64,000 nt of DNA, from positions 1,240,001 to 1,304,000 of the forward strand of contig OZ244066.1 in NCBI GenBank assembly GCA_965215545.1. Reading direction: 5' to 3'. Below the pieces are notes generated by a model, which saw nothing but the letters and a program-made list of their open reading frames with translations, made no database searches and was not told the DNA's origin. Position numbers and translations under genes: made by a program. This DNA comes from MPNP01 sp965215545 (GTDB taxonomy: Bacteria > Pseudomonadota > Alphaproteobacteria > Rhodobacterales > Rhodobacteraceae). Shown here in pieces: positions 47,516-55,845 of this stretch; the first letter of the stretch is position 1; each line of letters begins with the position of its first letter.

Positions 47516-48071
47516 GGTGACCGGGTCCATCCCTGCAGAAAGTGGGTTTTCACGAAAGGCACCTATGGTTTGCATTGACCGCAAGGTCAATCACTCCCCG
47601 CCCCGGGACATCCCCACGTCCCTGTTCGGCCCCCATCCGTCCCTTCCAGCCATCGCCAGGACCCGTCAGCCTGGCTGGCATGGCCCCGTTTCGGGCCATG
47701 CCACCGTGCTTGTCGATACGGTGCATTCGTTGCCCGAACGGATGCCGATCAGGACGAACCGCACTGCGACCATTGCCCTTCAGACTGGAGGTGGAGACTC
47801 GCTTGGATATGCAGGTTCGGTGTGTGGGGTTGATTGGTCCGGGATATGACCCGCCCATCCTGCCAGCTGGATGCTTGACCCAAGACTGCCTGTCTGGGCG
47901 AAGATGTCGGCGGGGCAAGCTGCCGGCCCGGATGCAGTCCGTGATGGAATGATCAGAGCAACATCACCCCAGTGGGTACAGGGGCCCCTGATGGATCCCG
48001 TCGTGCCCCTGCCCTTGGCAACCATCAGGAACAAGAGTTCGGACAGCGAAATGTGAGAACGGGCCGCCCGT
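47516..48071. other. gene-free stretch upstream of ahcY
   Basis: About 0.56 kb between ahcY and the small membrane-protein genes. No family-like frame; should include the ahcY promoter. Nothing else recognised. Confidence 0.45.
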
Positions 48072-48281
48072 TTGGAGGAGAGGATCAACACGATGCAATC
48101 CAGGTCTGAGAGTGCCCTGAACCGCGACAAGGCCGCGTTTGAACACCTGCTGGCCGACATGGCCAAGTGTGATATGGCGGCCACCAATATTGTCGCCAGG
48201 CGCGACAAGGACACTCTGCGCTGGATGATTGGCCTCTTCATGGCGGCCATCGCCAATCTCGTCACCCTGTTGGGCAGCTGA
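48072..48281 (+). CDS. small coiled-coil protein with C-terminal membrane anchor
   Basis: A 69-residue protein with a charged helical N-terminal part (MEERINTMQSRSESALNRDK) and a C-terminal hydrophobic helix in RWMIGLFMAAIANLVTLL, two residues before the end. The last 40 residues match the 36-residue frame at 31603 closely, and the overall plan matches the 83-residue protein at 31268. GGAGGAG... purine sequence (TTTGGAGGAGAGG) precedes the start region. Function unknown; DUF1640-like by architecture only. Confidence 0.6.
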   Translation: MEERINTMQSRSESALNRDKAAFEHLLADMAKCDMAATNIVARRDKDTLRWMIGLFMAAIANLVTLLGS

Positions 48282-48459
48282 TCGCCCCATCATGAACCGG
48301 ACCGCGTACACGTGTGCGTGGCTGATCATCCCGCAGCGAAGCATCGAGTTCCGACCCGATCTGTATGTCGATGAAATCGTTTCGGTCATCAAAATCGGAT
48401 GTCTTGTCCCCGTTTGACGGCAGCATCATGCGGCTGGGCTGGATCATCGCGCCATCCTG

Positions 48460-48488
48460 TTGACCTCGCTTGCTTTGATGTCTATGTT
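48460..48488 (+). promoter_or_regulatory. sigma70-type promoter candidate in repeat copy 1
   Basis: TTGACC and TATGTT are spaced by exactly 17 bases. The -10 box overlaps the upstream in-frame ATG codons of the gene, which would favour a start at 48499 and a nearly leaderless message. The same sequence occurs in copy 2 at 49210-49238. Confidence 0.4.
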
Positions 48489-48795
48489 TGACGGCATTAT
48501 GGCTAACATCAGCGAAAGCGAATTTACGCCACAACAGGTGGCATGGTTGCGAAAAGAGTTTGCCCAGAACACTGCACCGGGATTTGATCGCCCGACCCTC
48601 ATGTGGATCATGGGTGGGCTGACCGCCATCGGTATCGCGGCTTTTGGTGTCCTCTGGAACGAAATCGGTTCGGTCCGCGAAGAAATCGGTTCGGTCCGCG
48701 AAGAGGTGAAAGAGAATCGTGCACGGATTGCGGACCTGGCAAACGGCCTGACACGAATCGAAGCCATTCTTGAAGAGCGGTTGCCAAGAAACTGA
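48478..48795 (+). CDS. small membrane protein with C-terminal coiled coil (duplicate A)
   Basis: A 105-residue protein: soluble N-terminal helix (SEFTPQQVAWLRKEFAQNT), one membrane segment (LMWIMGGLTAIGIAAFGVLW) and a C-terminal coiled coil (VKENRARIADLANGLTRIE) ending EERLPRN. The stretch EIGSVRE is present twice because of a 21-base tandem duplication. Possible starts are TTG 48460, ATG 48478, ATG 48484 and ATG 48499; none has a ribosome binding site. No family recognised with confidence. Confidence 0.6.
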   Translation: MSMFDGIMANISESEFTPQQVAWLRKEFAQNTAPGFDRPTLMWIMGGLTAIGIAAFGVLWNEIGSVREEIGSVREEVKENRARIADLANGLTRIEAILEERLPRN

Positions 48796-48886
48796 CATCG
48801 AGCCGGTTCTCGATCAGGTTCCGTGCCCACTGGCCGCAAGTCTCCAGACCAGGGATGGCATCCCGCCAACCCGAGTGGCGATACGC

Positions 48887-49193
48887 CATCTGTTTGGACG
48901 CGTCCGGCCAGCCCGAGACGACAGCACGCCTGGTCGCCCTTGATGGGGTGAGGGTGCGGATGGGGGCCACGACACTGGCGGGCAGGCCCGTGCGCGTGGC
49001 TGGCGATACGCCGCCGGCGGGGTGGCCCCGAGGGCAAGAGACAGATGGGGGATACATCGGGCGCCATCCTGTGCCAGCGCCCCCCTGACGCTGGTGGCTG
49101 TGGTCCCCCTTGGCCTGATTCGGTCGAAGCGTGTCAGGAGCTGGGGATCGTGAGGACATGGCATGAATAATCAACCATATGAGAATCACTCCC
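48887..49193. other. spacer between the two direct repeats
   Basis: About 0.3 kb of unique DNA between the repeat copies. It contains no recognisable gene or mobile-element end. Confidence 0.45.
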
Positions 49194-49615
49194 TCATCGC
49201 GCCATCCTGTTGACCTCGCTTGCTTTGATGTCTATGTTTGACGGCATTATGGCTAACATCAGCGAAAGCGAATTTACGCCACAACAGGTGGCATGGTTGC
49301 GAAAAGAGTTTGCCCAGAACACTGCACCGGGATTTGATCGCCCGACCCTCATGTGGATCATGGGTGGGCTGACCGCCATCGGTATCGCGGCTTTTGGTGT
49401 CCTCTGGAGCGAAATCGGTTCGGTCCGCGAAGAGGTGAAAGAGAATCGTGCACGGATTGCGGACCTGGCAAACGGCCTGACACGAATCGAAGCCATTCTT
49501 GAAGAGCGGTTGCCAAGAAACTGACATCGAGCCGGTTCTCGATCAGGTTCCGTGCCCACTGGCCGCAAGTCTCCAGACCAGGGATGGCATCCCGCTAACC
49601 CGAGTGGCGATACGC
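49194..49615 (+). repeat. direct repeat copy 2 carrying a small membrane-protein gene
   Basis: Copy of 48444-48886 in the same orientation, 422 bases long, lacking one of the two 21-base units. Near-identity including non-coding flanks means a recent duplication. Confidence 0.9.
49228..49524 (+). CDS. small membrane protein with C-terminal coiled coil (duplicate B)
   Basis: The 98-residue second copy of the gene at 48478, identical at the amino-acid level except for a single EIGSVRE unit and one N-to-S change just after the membrane segment. Both copies keep open frames, so the 21-base indel preserved frame. Same start ambiguity as copy A (TTG 49210, ATG 49228, 49234 or 49249). Confidence 0.6.
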   Translation: MSMFDGIMANISESEFTPQQVAWLRKEFAQNTAPGFDRPTLMWIMGGLTAIGIAAFGVLWSEIGSVREEVKENRARIADLANGLTRIEAILEERLPRN

Positions 49616-50234
49616 GATCAAGGCCGACTTGTCAGCACGACATGGCCCCGGCCTGCCGAGCCGCTGCCAGAGATCCGCGAACGATACGATGATGCATTCG
49701 ATACCGGTCTCCGTTCCATTTGACGGATCCCGGTGACTCGCACGCAGTCCCACGGTGGGGTTGACATGGCAGGCGGGCCCGGCGACAGGAGGCCACAGCT
49801 GTCCTGCGGGAGTGAACGATGCGCTCCTTCGGATCCAAGGCCACGAGCGGGCTGTGCCAGATGCTTCTGGGTTTCCGGCCCCCGCACTGTACTGACATTG
49901 AATCGCGTCGGGGGGGGGCAGTACCGAGATGCTCTGTGGGTGACACTACCAATTCCCGTCTGGGTGCCGATGGCCTGACTTGCAGGGCCAGGCACAGTCC
50001 CCTTTGGTGTCCTTGTGACAACGACGAGACCTTGGGTGGCAGATGGGCATCAGGATGGAGTGAGGGTGAGAGGGCCAATGGGGAGGGCAAGGGAGGGCAA
50101 GAACGGTAATTGGTCTGGACGAACATTGACACGAATCCTGTCTGGTATATGGAGGGGTGAATGTCACGGCCACCGGGTTCTGGAAACTGACGTTCCTCAG
50201 CGTGCGTGGCCAGTGAGGATGATGGAGATTTCAT
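49616..50234. other. region upstream of petABC
   Basis: About 0.62 kb. Holds the petA promoter candidate at 50126-50153; otherwise no gene-like frame recognised. Confidence 0.5.
50126..50153 (+). promoter_or_regulatory. petABC promoter candidate
   Basis: A perfect -35 TTGACA (50126-50131) is followed after 16 bases by TATGGA (50148-50153). Transcription would start near 50160, about 75 bases before petA. Confidence 0.55.
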
Positions 50235-50798
50235 TTGACCGACGCGACGCACAGCGAAGGAACCCGGCGCGACTTCCTCTACTATGCAACTGCTGGGACT
50301 GGTGTTATCGCCACCGGGGCTGCGGTCTGGCCCCTGATCAATCAGATGAATCCAAGTGCCGATGTTCAGGCCCTTTCATCAATCGAGGTTGATGTCTCGG
50401 GCCTTGAACCGGGGACCCAGCTGACTGTGAAGTGGTTGGGAAAGCCGGTGTTTGTCCGGCGGCGGACGGCAGAGGAAATCGAGGCAGCCCGGAATGTTGA
50501 ACTGACGGATCTGCTCGACAGGTCGGCCCGCAATGCCAATGGTGATGCGGAAGCGACAGCCATTGACCAGAACAGGTCGCTTGACCAGAATGGCGAATGG
50601 TTGGTCATGATGGGTGTGTGCACCCATCTTGGCTGTGTCCCTCTGGGTGATGGCGCTGGCGAGTTCGGCGGCTGGTTCTGTCCCTGCCATGGATCCCACT
50701 ACGATACATCCGGTCGGATCCGGAAGGGTCCCGCCCCGGAGAATCTCCAGGTGCCCACAGCAACCTTTATCGACGATACAGTCATCAAACTCGGGTAG
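50235..50798 (+). CDS. petA: ubiquinol-cytochrome c reductase iron-sulfur subunit (Rieske)
   Basis: The Rieske protein moves electrons from ubiquinol to cytochrome c1 in the bc1 complex. The 187-residue protein has a twin-arginine-like N-terminus (RRDFLYYATAGTGVIATG) that forms the membrane anchor, and the cluster motifs CTHLGC and CPCHGS with the following GPAPENLQVP. All cluster ligands are present. The start is TTG at 50235 with GGAG upstream; no in-frame ATG is available nearby. petB follows after 10 bases. Confidence 0.95.
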   Translation: MTDATHSEGTRRDFLYYATAGTGVIATGAAVWPLINQMNPSADVQALSSIEVDVSGLEPGTQLTVKWLGKPVFVRRRTAEEIEAARNVELTDLLDRSARNANGDAEATAIDQNRSLDQNGEWLVMMGVCTHLGCVPLGDGAGEFGGWFCPCHGSHYDTSGRIRKGPAPENLQVPTATFIDDTVIKLG

Positions 50799-50808
50799 GA
50801 GGGCCGGC

Positions 50809-52140
50809 ATGTCGGGGATCCCGCACGACAGCTATCAACCAAGGACAGGGCCGGAGAAGTGGTTGCATCGGCGTTTGCCGATTGTCTCGATCATGTGGGC
50901 CACCATGACGATCCCCACGCCCCGCAACCTGAACTGGATGTGGATCTGGGGCAGTGTGCTGACCTACTGCCTGGTGCACCAGATCGTCACAGGCATTGTC
51001 CTGGCCATGCACTACACGCCGCATGTCGATCATGCGTTTGCCAGCGTCGAGCACATCATGCGCAACGTGAACGCTGGCTGGGCCCTCCGTTACCTTCACA
51101 TGAATGGGGCCTCGCTGTTCTTCCTTGCGGCCTACCTGCACATCTTTCGCGGTCTCTATTACGGATCCTACAAGTCACCCCGGGAAGTCACCTGGATCAT
51201 CGGAATGCTCATCTATGTCTGCATGATGGCGACAGCCTTCATGGGATACGTCCTGCCCTGGGGGCAGATGTCATTCTGGGCCGCAACGGTGATCACCGGG
51301 CTCTTCGGTGCCATCCCGGGCGTTGGCGACATGATCCAGAGCTGGTTGCTGGGTGGACCCGCCGTTGACAATCCAACCCTGAACCGGTTCTTTTCACTCC
51401 ATTACCTGCTGCCGTTCGTGATCGTCGGTCTGGTCGTCGTGCACATCTGGGCCTTCCACACGACTGGCAACAACAACCCGACCGGTGTGGAGGTCCGCCG
51501 GACCTCGCGGCCGGAGGCCGATGCGGATACCGTACCCTTCTGGCCGTATTACGTCATCAAGGACTTCTTTGCCGTTGCCGTCATCCTGGCCGTCTTCTTT
51601 GCCCTCGTCGGGTTCATGCCCAACTATCTGGGTCATCCGGACAACTACATCGAGGCAGATGCCCTGGTCACGCCCGAACACATTGTCCCGGAATGGTACT
51701 TCCTGTCTTTCTACGCAATCCTGCGGGCCTTTACCGCTGATGTGTGGATCGTCCAGCTCACTGATTTCATTACCGGCGGCATCATTGATGCCAAGTTCTT
51801 CGGTGTCCTCGCCATGTTCGGCTCGCTCATTGTGGTGGCCCTCGCGCCATGGCTGGACACATCGAGTGTCCGTTCGGGCAAGTATCGACCGATGTTCAAG
51901 TGGTGGCTCTGGCTCTTTGCCCTCGATTTCATCGTGCTGACATGGGTGGGAGCCCGGCCGGCCGAAGGCATCTACGCCATCATTTCCCTGATCGGGGCCA
52001 CTTACTGGTTCGTCTTTTTCCTGATCATCCTGCCGGTTCTCGGCGTACTGGAGAAACCACTCAAACAACCGGCGACCATTGAGGACGACTTCGATGCCCA
52101 CTATCCCATCACCGAGACTCCGACCGGGCAGGACGGTTGA
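50809..52140 (+). CDS. petB: cytochrome b of the bc1 complex
   Basis: The 443-residue membrane subunit holds hemes bL and bH and both quinone sites. The four heme-ligand histidines lie in the second and fourth helices, near AMHYTPHVDHAF/LHMNGASLFFLAAYLHIFRG and LHYLLPFVIVGLVVVHIWAFH. The Qo-site PEWY motif is seen as VPEWYFLSFYAILR. Start at 50809 follows a strong AGGAGG. The fused length (not split into b6/subunit IV) is typical for proteobacteria. Confidence 0.96.
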   Translation: MSGIPHDSYQPRTGPEKWLHRRLPIVSIMWATMTIPTPRNLNWMWIWGSVLTYCLVHQIVTGIVLAMHYTPHVDHAFASVEHIMRNVNAGWALRYLHMNGASLFFLAAYLHIFRGLYYGSYKSPREVTWIIGMLIYVCMMATAFMGYVLPWGQMSFWAATVITGLFGAIPGVGDMIQSWLLGGPAVDNPTLNRFFSLHYLLPFVIVGLVVVHIWAFHTTGNNNPTGVEVRRTSRPEADADTVPFWPYYVIKDFFAVAVILAVFFALVGFMPNYLGHPDNYIEADALVTPEHIVPEWYFLSFYAILRAFTADVWIVQLTDFITGGIIDAKFFGVLAMFGSLIVVALAPWLDTSSVRSGKYRPMFKWWLWLFALDFIVLTWVGARPAEGIYAIISLIGATYWFVFFLIILPVLGVLEKPLKQPATIEDDFDAHYPITETPTGQDG

Positions 52141-52144
52141 GACG

Positions 52145-52945
52145 ATGCCCGTGGCAAGCGACATGGTGAAATCATGGGTCCTGGCCGCCGGGCTGGTTGT
52201 CCTGTTGACAGGAACTGTCGTGGCTGCCGGCGGCAAGATCCATGTCGATGACCATGCATTTCCGCATGAGGGACCCTTCGGCAAGTTCGATGCAGGCCAG
52301 TTGCAGCGAGGTCTGCAGGTCTATCAGGAAGCCTGTGCAGCCTGCCATGGGTTGAAATATGTGCCGTTGCGCACGTTGGGTGATGAAGGTGGTCTCGGGC
52401 TGAGCCCCGAGTCCGTGAAAGCCTTTGCCGCCAGTCTTGAAATCTATGATCCAGTACTTGACGATTTTCGTCCGGCAACGCCGACCGACAACTTTCCAGC
52501 CAATGACAGCGTGGGGGCCCCGGACCTCTCCCTCATGACCAAGGCCCGGGCCGGTTTCAGTGGTCCAATGGGCACGGGCCTCAACCAGCTCTTCCGGGGG
52601 GTCGGCGGTCCCGAATACGTGGCATCGCTCCTCATGGGGTACACGGGCAAGGAAAAGCAGGAAGCCGGGGTGACGCTGTATGAAAACACCGCCTTTTCAG
52701 GTGGCTGGATCTCCATGGCACCACCCTTGAGTGACGGTCTGGTCGAATATTCCAATGGCGCCGCCAATGACACCGAGGCGCTGGCCCTTGACGTGACCGC
52801 GTTCCTGACCTGGGCAGCCGAGCCCAAAAAGATGATTCGCCGCCATGCCGGGTTCATGGCCGTGGCCCTCCTGACCCTGCTTGCCGCGTTGCTCTATCTG
52901 ACGAACAAGCGATTGTGGATGCCCATCAAGCGGCGGCATCCCTGA
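52145..52945 (+). CDS. petC: cytochrome c1
   Basis: Cytochrome c1 accepts electrons from the Rieske centre and passes them to cytochrome c. The 266-residue protein has a signal peptide (VKSWVLAAGLVVLLTGTVVAA), the heme-binding CAACH motif in YQEACAACHGLKY, a methionine-ligand region near WISMAPPLSDGLVEY, and a C-terminal membrane anchor (FMAVALLTLLAALLYLT) ending with the conserved KRRHP-type basic tail. It starts four bases after the petB stop. Confidence 0.95.
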   Translation: MPVASDMVKSWVLAAGLVVLLTGTVVAAGGKIHVDDHAFPHEGPFGKFDAGQLQRGLQVYQEACAACHGLKYVPLRTLGDEGGLGLSPESVKAFAASLEIYDPVLDDFRPATPTDNFPANDSVGAPDLSLMTKARAGFSGPMGTGLNQLFRGVGGPEYVASLLMGYTGKEKQEAGVTLYENTAFSGGWISMAPPLSDGLVEYSNGAANDTEALALDVTAFLTWAAEPKKMIRRHAGFMAVALLTLLAALLYLTNKRLWMPIKRRHP

Positions 52946-52950
52946 TTGGC

Positions 52951-52981
52951 CCAGGACCACCGTGCGGGTGGCTTTGCCTGG
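52951..52981. terminator. nested hairpin between convergent petC and ABC ATPase gene
   Basis: Outer arms CCAGG/CCTGG (52951-52955, 52977-52981) enclose an inner stem CCACC-GTGCG-GGTGG (52957-52971). No T-run; position between convergent genes suggests termination. Confidence 0.35.
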
Positions 52982-53104
52982 ACGTTCACTTGATGCGCAT
53001 GCCGTCATCATCAAAGTAATGGATCCGGTCGGGCCTGATCGTGATCTGCACGGTCTCCCCCCGCTTGATCGGTGATTGGCCAAACATCCGGGCCGTCAGG
53101 GCGA
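52974..53104. repeat. direct repeat, left copy (3' end of ABC ATPase gene)
   Basis: About 131 bases, from TTGCCTGGACGTTCA through the last codons of the ATPase gene to GTCAGGGCGA, recur at 59645-59775 in the same orientation with scattered substitutions. The right copy is a gene fragment only. Confidence 0.85.
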
Positions 53105-53981
53105 TGTCCCCGACAGCGACGATGACATTTGTGTCACCCCCCAGGCGCTCGACATGCTGGACGGTGGCGACGAGTTCACCACCCGGGTCCAGACACAGAT
53201 CCTCGGGGCGCACCCCTGCGATTCGGATGTCAGACGGATTGAGCAGACGGCCCGGGAAAAAGTTCATGGCCGGTGAGCCGAGGAAGCCGGCCACAAACCG
53301 GTTGGTCGGGTTGTTGTAGATTTCCATTGGTCTGCCAACCTGTTCGATTCGGCCCTCACGCAGGACGACAATCGTATCGGCCAGAGTCATGGCCTCGGTC
53401 TGGTCATGGGTGACGTACATGATGGCTGTGCCCAGTGTTTCATGCAGATTGGCGATCTCGATCCGCGTATTCATCCGGAGCGCGGCATCAAGATTTGACA
53501 GGGGCTCGTCAAAGAGAAAGAGCCGGGGTTGGCGCACGAGAGCCCGACCGATGGCCACCCGCTGGCGCTGGCCACCGGACAGTTCGGACGGGTAGCGTTC
53601 GAGGCAGGAGTCGAGATTGAGCATGCGGCTGGCCCCGGCGACCCGCTCCTCAATCAGGGACTTGCGGGCTCCGGCCTGTTTAAGGGCCAGTGCCATGTTG
53701 CGCTGCACGTTGAGGTGGGGGTAGAGTGCATAGCTCTGAAAGACCATCGCAATCCCACGCTGGGCAGGCGGTCGGGCACTGACGTTCTCGTCCCCGATCC
53801 AGACCTCGCCGGTCGTGGCATCGTCCAGCCCGGCGATGATGCGGAGGAGAGTCGACTTGCCGCAGCCCGAGGGGCCGACAAAGACCACGAACTCGCCATC
53901 CTCGACATCAATGGTGATCTCGCTCAGAACCTCGACCGCACCGTAGGATTTGGCGATGTTTCTGAGGCTGAGGGCTGTCAC
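52986..53981 (-). CDS. sugar ABC transporter ATP-binding protein (MalK/UgpC/MsmK type)
   Basis: A 331-residue ATPase for a carbohydrate importer. Walker A GPSGCGKST (near 37-45), Q-loop VFQSYALYPH, signature LSGGQRQRVAIGRALV and Walker B LFLFDEPLSNLD are intact, with H-loop VTHDQTEAM. The C-terminal TOBE/OB region (about 240-331) is the regulatory domain of this class and ends FDDDGMRIK. It is the last gene of a five-gene operon and overlaps the dehydrogenase gene by four bases. Confidence 0.94.
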   Translation of the reverse strand: MTALSLRNIAKSYGAVEVLSEITIDVEDGEFVVFVGPSGCGKSTLLRIIAGLDDATTGEVWIGDENVSARPPAQRGIAMVFQSYALYPHLNVQRNMALALKQAGARKSLIEERVAGASRMLNLDSCLERYPSELSGGQRQRVAIGRALVRQPRLFLFDEPLSNLDAALRMNTRIEIANLHETLGTAIMYVTHDQTEAMTLADTIVVLREGRIEQVGRPMEIYNNPTNRFVAGFLGSPAMNFFPGRLLNPSDIRIAGVRPEDLCLDPGGELVATVQHVERLGGDTNVIVAVGDIALTARMFGQSPIKRGETVQITIRPDRIHYFDDDGMRIK

Positions 53982-55009
53982 GCCTGCCGTCTTTCAAGGG
54001 TGTGGGGTACGCCGGTGCGGATGCTGGCATCGGCTGCAAGGCAGATGTCGAGCGACCGGACGGCATCCATCATGTGACGATTGAGGTCCAGGTCGGTTGC
54101 AATGGCCCGGATCATGTAGTCCTGTTCGGCATTGCACAGATCCTGATGGCCGGGTTCATCGGGCAGATCAATCAGCCGGTCACGCTCCGGGGTATGGACA
54201 AGCAGGCCCCCGACCCGGGTGTGGCCGTCGATGGCGGCGGATGCCCCGGTATCGCCCTCTGTAATCGAAACCGCACCGTTGGGTGAGATGATATCCTTGA
54301 TGAAGAAGGCCGTCTCGGAGATCATCGGTCCCCAACCGGCCTCGTACCAACCAACGGACCCGTCATCGAAAAGGACCTGGAACTGTCCGTAATTGTACAT
54401 ATCGGGCGCAATCTCCTCGGTCAGTCGCAGCCCCATGCCATGCACCCGGACGGGTGTGGCGTCGGTAATCTGGCACATGACATCAACATAATGGACACCG
54501 CAGTCGACAATGGGCGAGGTTGATTCCATCAGCCGTTTGTGGGTCTCCCACTCTGCCCCACTTGACTGCTGGTTGAGGTTCATGCGGAACACATAGGGGC
54601 CGCCAAGGGTCCGGGCCTCCGCAATCAGGCGCTGCCATGACGGGTGGTGGCGCAGGATGTAGCCAACCACGAGTTTGCGGTGGGTCGCGCGGGCTCTGGT
54701 GACGACCTGCCAGGCCTCATCACCTGTCCGGGCCAGTGGCTTTTCAACGAAGACATGGGCCCCGGCATCCATCGCTGCACACGCGTAGTCCGCATGGCTG
54801 TCGGTATAGGTGGCAATGACGGCCAGATCGGGTGCCAGTGCCAGTGCATCCGCAAAGTCCGTCAGGAGCGGGTATGCCGACAGTTCCGGCGGCAGGGCCA
54901 CCGGTGAACGGTTGACGAGCCCGATGATTTCCGATTCGTCATTGCCGTGATGTGCCAGTGCGTGTGCCAGTCCCATATTGCCGAGACCGGCGATGATCAC
55001 CCGGATCAT
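53978..55009 (-). CDS. Gfo/Idh/MocA family oxidoreductase
   Basis: A 343-residue NAD(P)-dependent sugar dehydrogenase family protein. The N-terminal Rossmann motif is GLGNMGLAHALAHHG, the catalytic lysine region is HVFVEKPLARTGDEA, and a D.GVHYVDVM-type helix (DCGVHYVDVMCQ) carries the expected histidine. Members oxidise or epimerise sugars and inositols; substrate unknown. It sits inside the ABC operon with four-base overlaps on both sides, so it probably acts on the imported sugar. Confidence 0.9.
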   Translation of the reverse strand: MIRVIIAGLGNMGLAHALAHHGNDESEIIGLVNRSPVALPPELSAYPLLTDFADALALAPDLAVIATYTDSHADYACAAMDAGAHVFVEKPLARTGDEAWQVVTRARATHRKLVVGYILRHHPSWQRLIAEARTLGGPYVFRMNLNQQSSGAEWETHKRLMESTSPIVDCGVHYVDVMCQITDATPVRVHGMGLRLTEEIAPDMYNYGQFQVLFDDGSVGWYEAGWGPMISETAFFIKDIISPNGAVSITEGDTGASAAIDGHTRVGGLLVHTPERDRLIDLPDEPGHQDLCNAEQDYMIRAIATDLDLNRHMMDAVRSLDICLAADASIRTGVPHTLERRQA

Positions 55010-55845
55010 TTCACGGCTCCCGCCGTCAGACCCCGCAGCAATTGCTGCGAGAAGATGAGATAGAGGGCCAGAGCCGGCAGAATGGCCATCCCAAGGGCAG
55101 CGAGGACTGCGTTCCAGTCGGTCAGGAACTGGCCGATGAACACCTGGCTGCCCAGTGTCAGGGTCTTGGTCGCTTCAGCCGGGGCCAGAATCAGGGGAAA
55201 CCAGAGGTCATTCCAGATCGGAATCATGTTGAAGACCGCCACGGTGGCCAATGCCGGCCGGACAAGGGGCACAACCAGGCGGAAGAAGATCGCGTATTCC
55301 GACAGCCCGTCAACCCGCGCCGCACCCTTGAGTTCATCCGAAACCTGCCGCATGAACTCCGAGAGAATGAAAATCGCCAGAGGCAATCCCTGGGCGGTGT
55401 ACACCAGGATCAGGGCCCAGAGGGTGTTCACGAGGCCAGTGGCCACCATCATCTCGAGGATGGCCACGGTGCCGATGCGGATCGGGATCATGATGCCGAG
55501 GGCCAGATAGAGACCCAGCCATGTGTTGCCCCGGAAGCGGTATTCCGCCAGGGCGAAGGCTGCCATGGCGCCAAAGAGCAGGATAAAAAAAAGCGAGGCC
55601 AGAGTGACGATCATGGAGTTCTGGAGATAGAGCAGGAAGTCACCCTGCCGGAACACTGTCTGATAGCCGATGAGCGAAAAGGTATCCGTGTCGGGCAGGG
55701 ACAGGGGTTCCCGGAAAATTGCCTTGCGGGACTTGAAGCTGTTGATCAGGATCACGAAGACCGGAAACAGGGCAATCAGGGTATAGCCGAGCAGCACCAT
55801 ATGCATGGCAACGGTGTTGACGGGGTTGGTCCGGGCCCGCCTCAC
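55006..55845 (-). CDS. sugar ABC transporter permease (MalG type)
   Basis: A 279-residue inner-membrane permease with about six membrane helices. The EAA loop that docks the ATPase is seen as ELKGAARVDGLSEYAIFFRLVVPL. N-terminal YTLIALFPVFVILINSFKSRKAIF is typical of MalG-type CUT1 permeases. It overlaps the MalF-type gene upstream and the dehydrogenase gene downstream by four bases each. Confidence 0.93.
   Translation of the reverse strand: MRRARTNPVNTVAMHMVLLGYTLIALFPVFVILINSFKSRKAIFREPLSLPDTDTFSLIGYQTVFRQGDFLLYLQNSMIVTLASLFFILLFGAMAAFALAEYRFRGNTWLGLYLALGIMIPIRIGTVAILEMMVATGLVNTLWALILVYTAQGLPLAIFILSEFMRQVSDELKGAARVDGLSEYAIFFRLVVPLVRPALATVAVFNMIPIWNDLWFPLILAPAEATKTLTLGSQVFIGQFLTDWNAVLAALGMAILPALALYLIFSQQLLRGLTAGAVK

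Larger units (their letters stand above)
48444..48886 (+). repeat. direct repeat copy 1 carrying a small membrane-protein gene
   Basis: This 443-base segment is repeated 750 bases further on at 49194-49615. The copies differ by one 21-base tandem unit present twice here and once there, plus two substitutions that I could see. The boundaries are sharp at TCATCGCGCCATCC and GGCGATACGC. Confidence 0.9.

Noticed and set aside
47516..47700. SAH riboswitch upstream of ahcY
   Set aside because: No conserved aptamer sequence or matching stems recognised by eye; a covariance-model search would decide.
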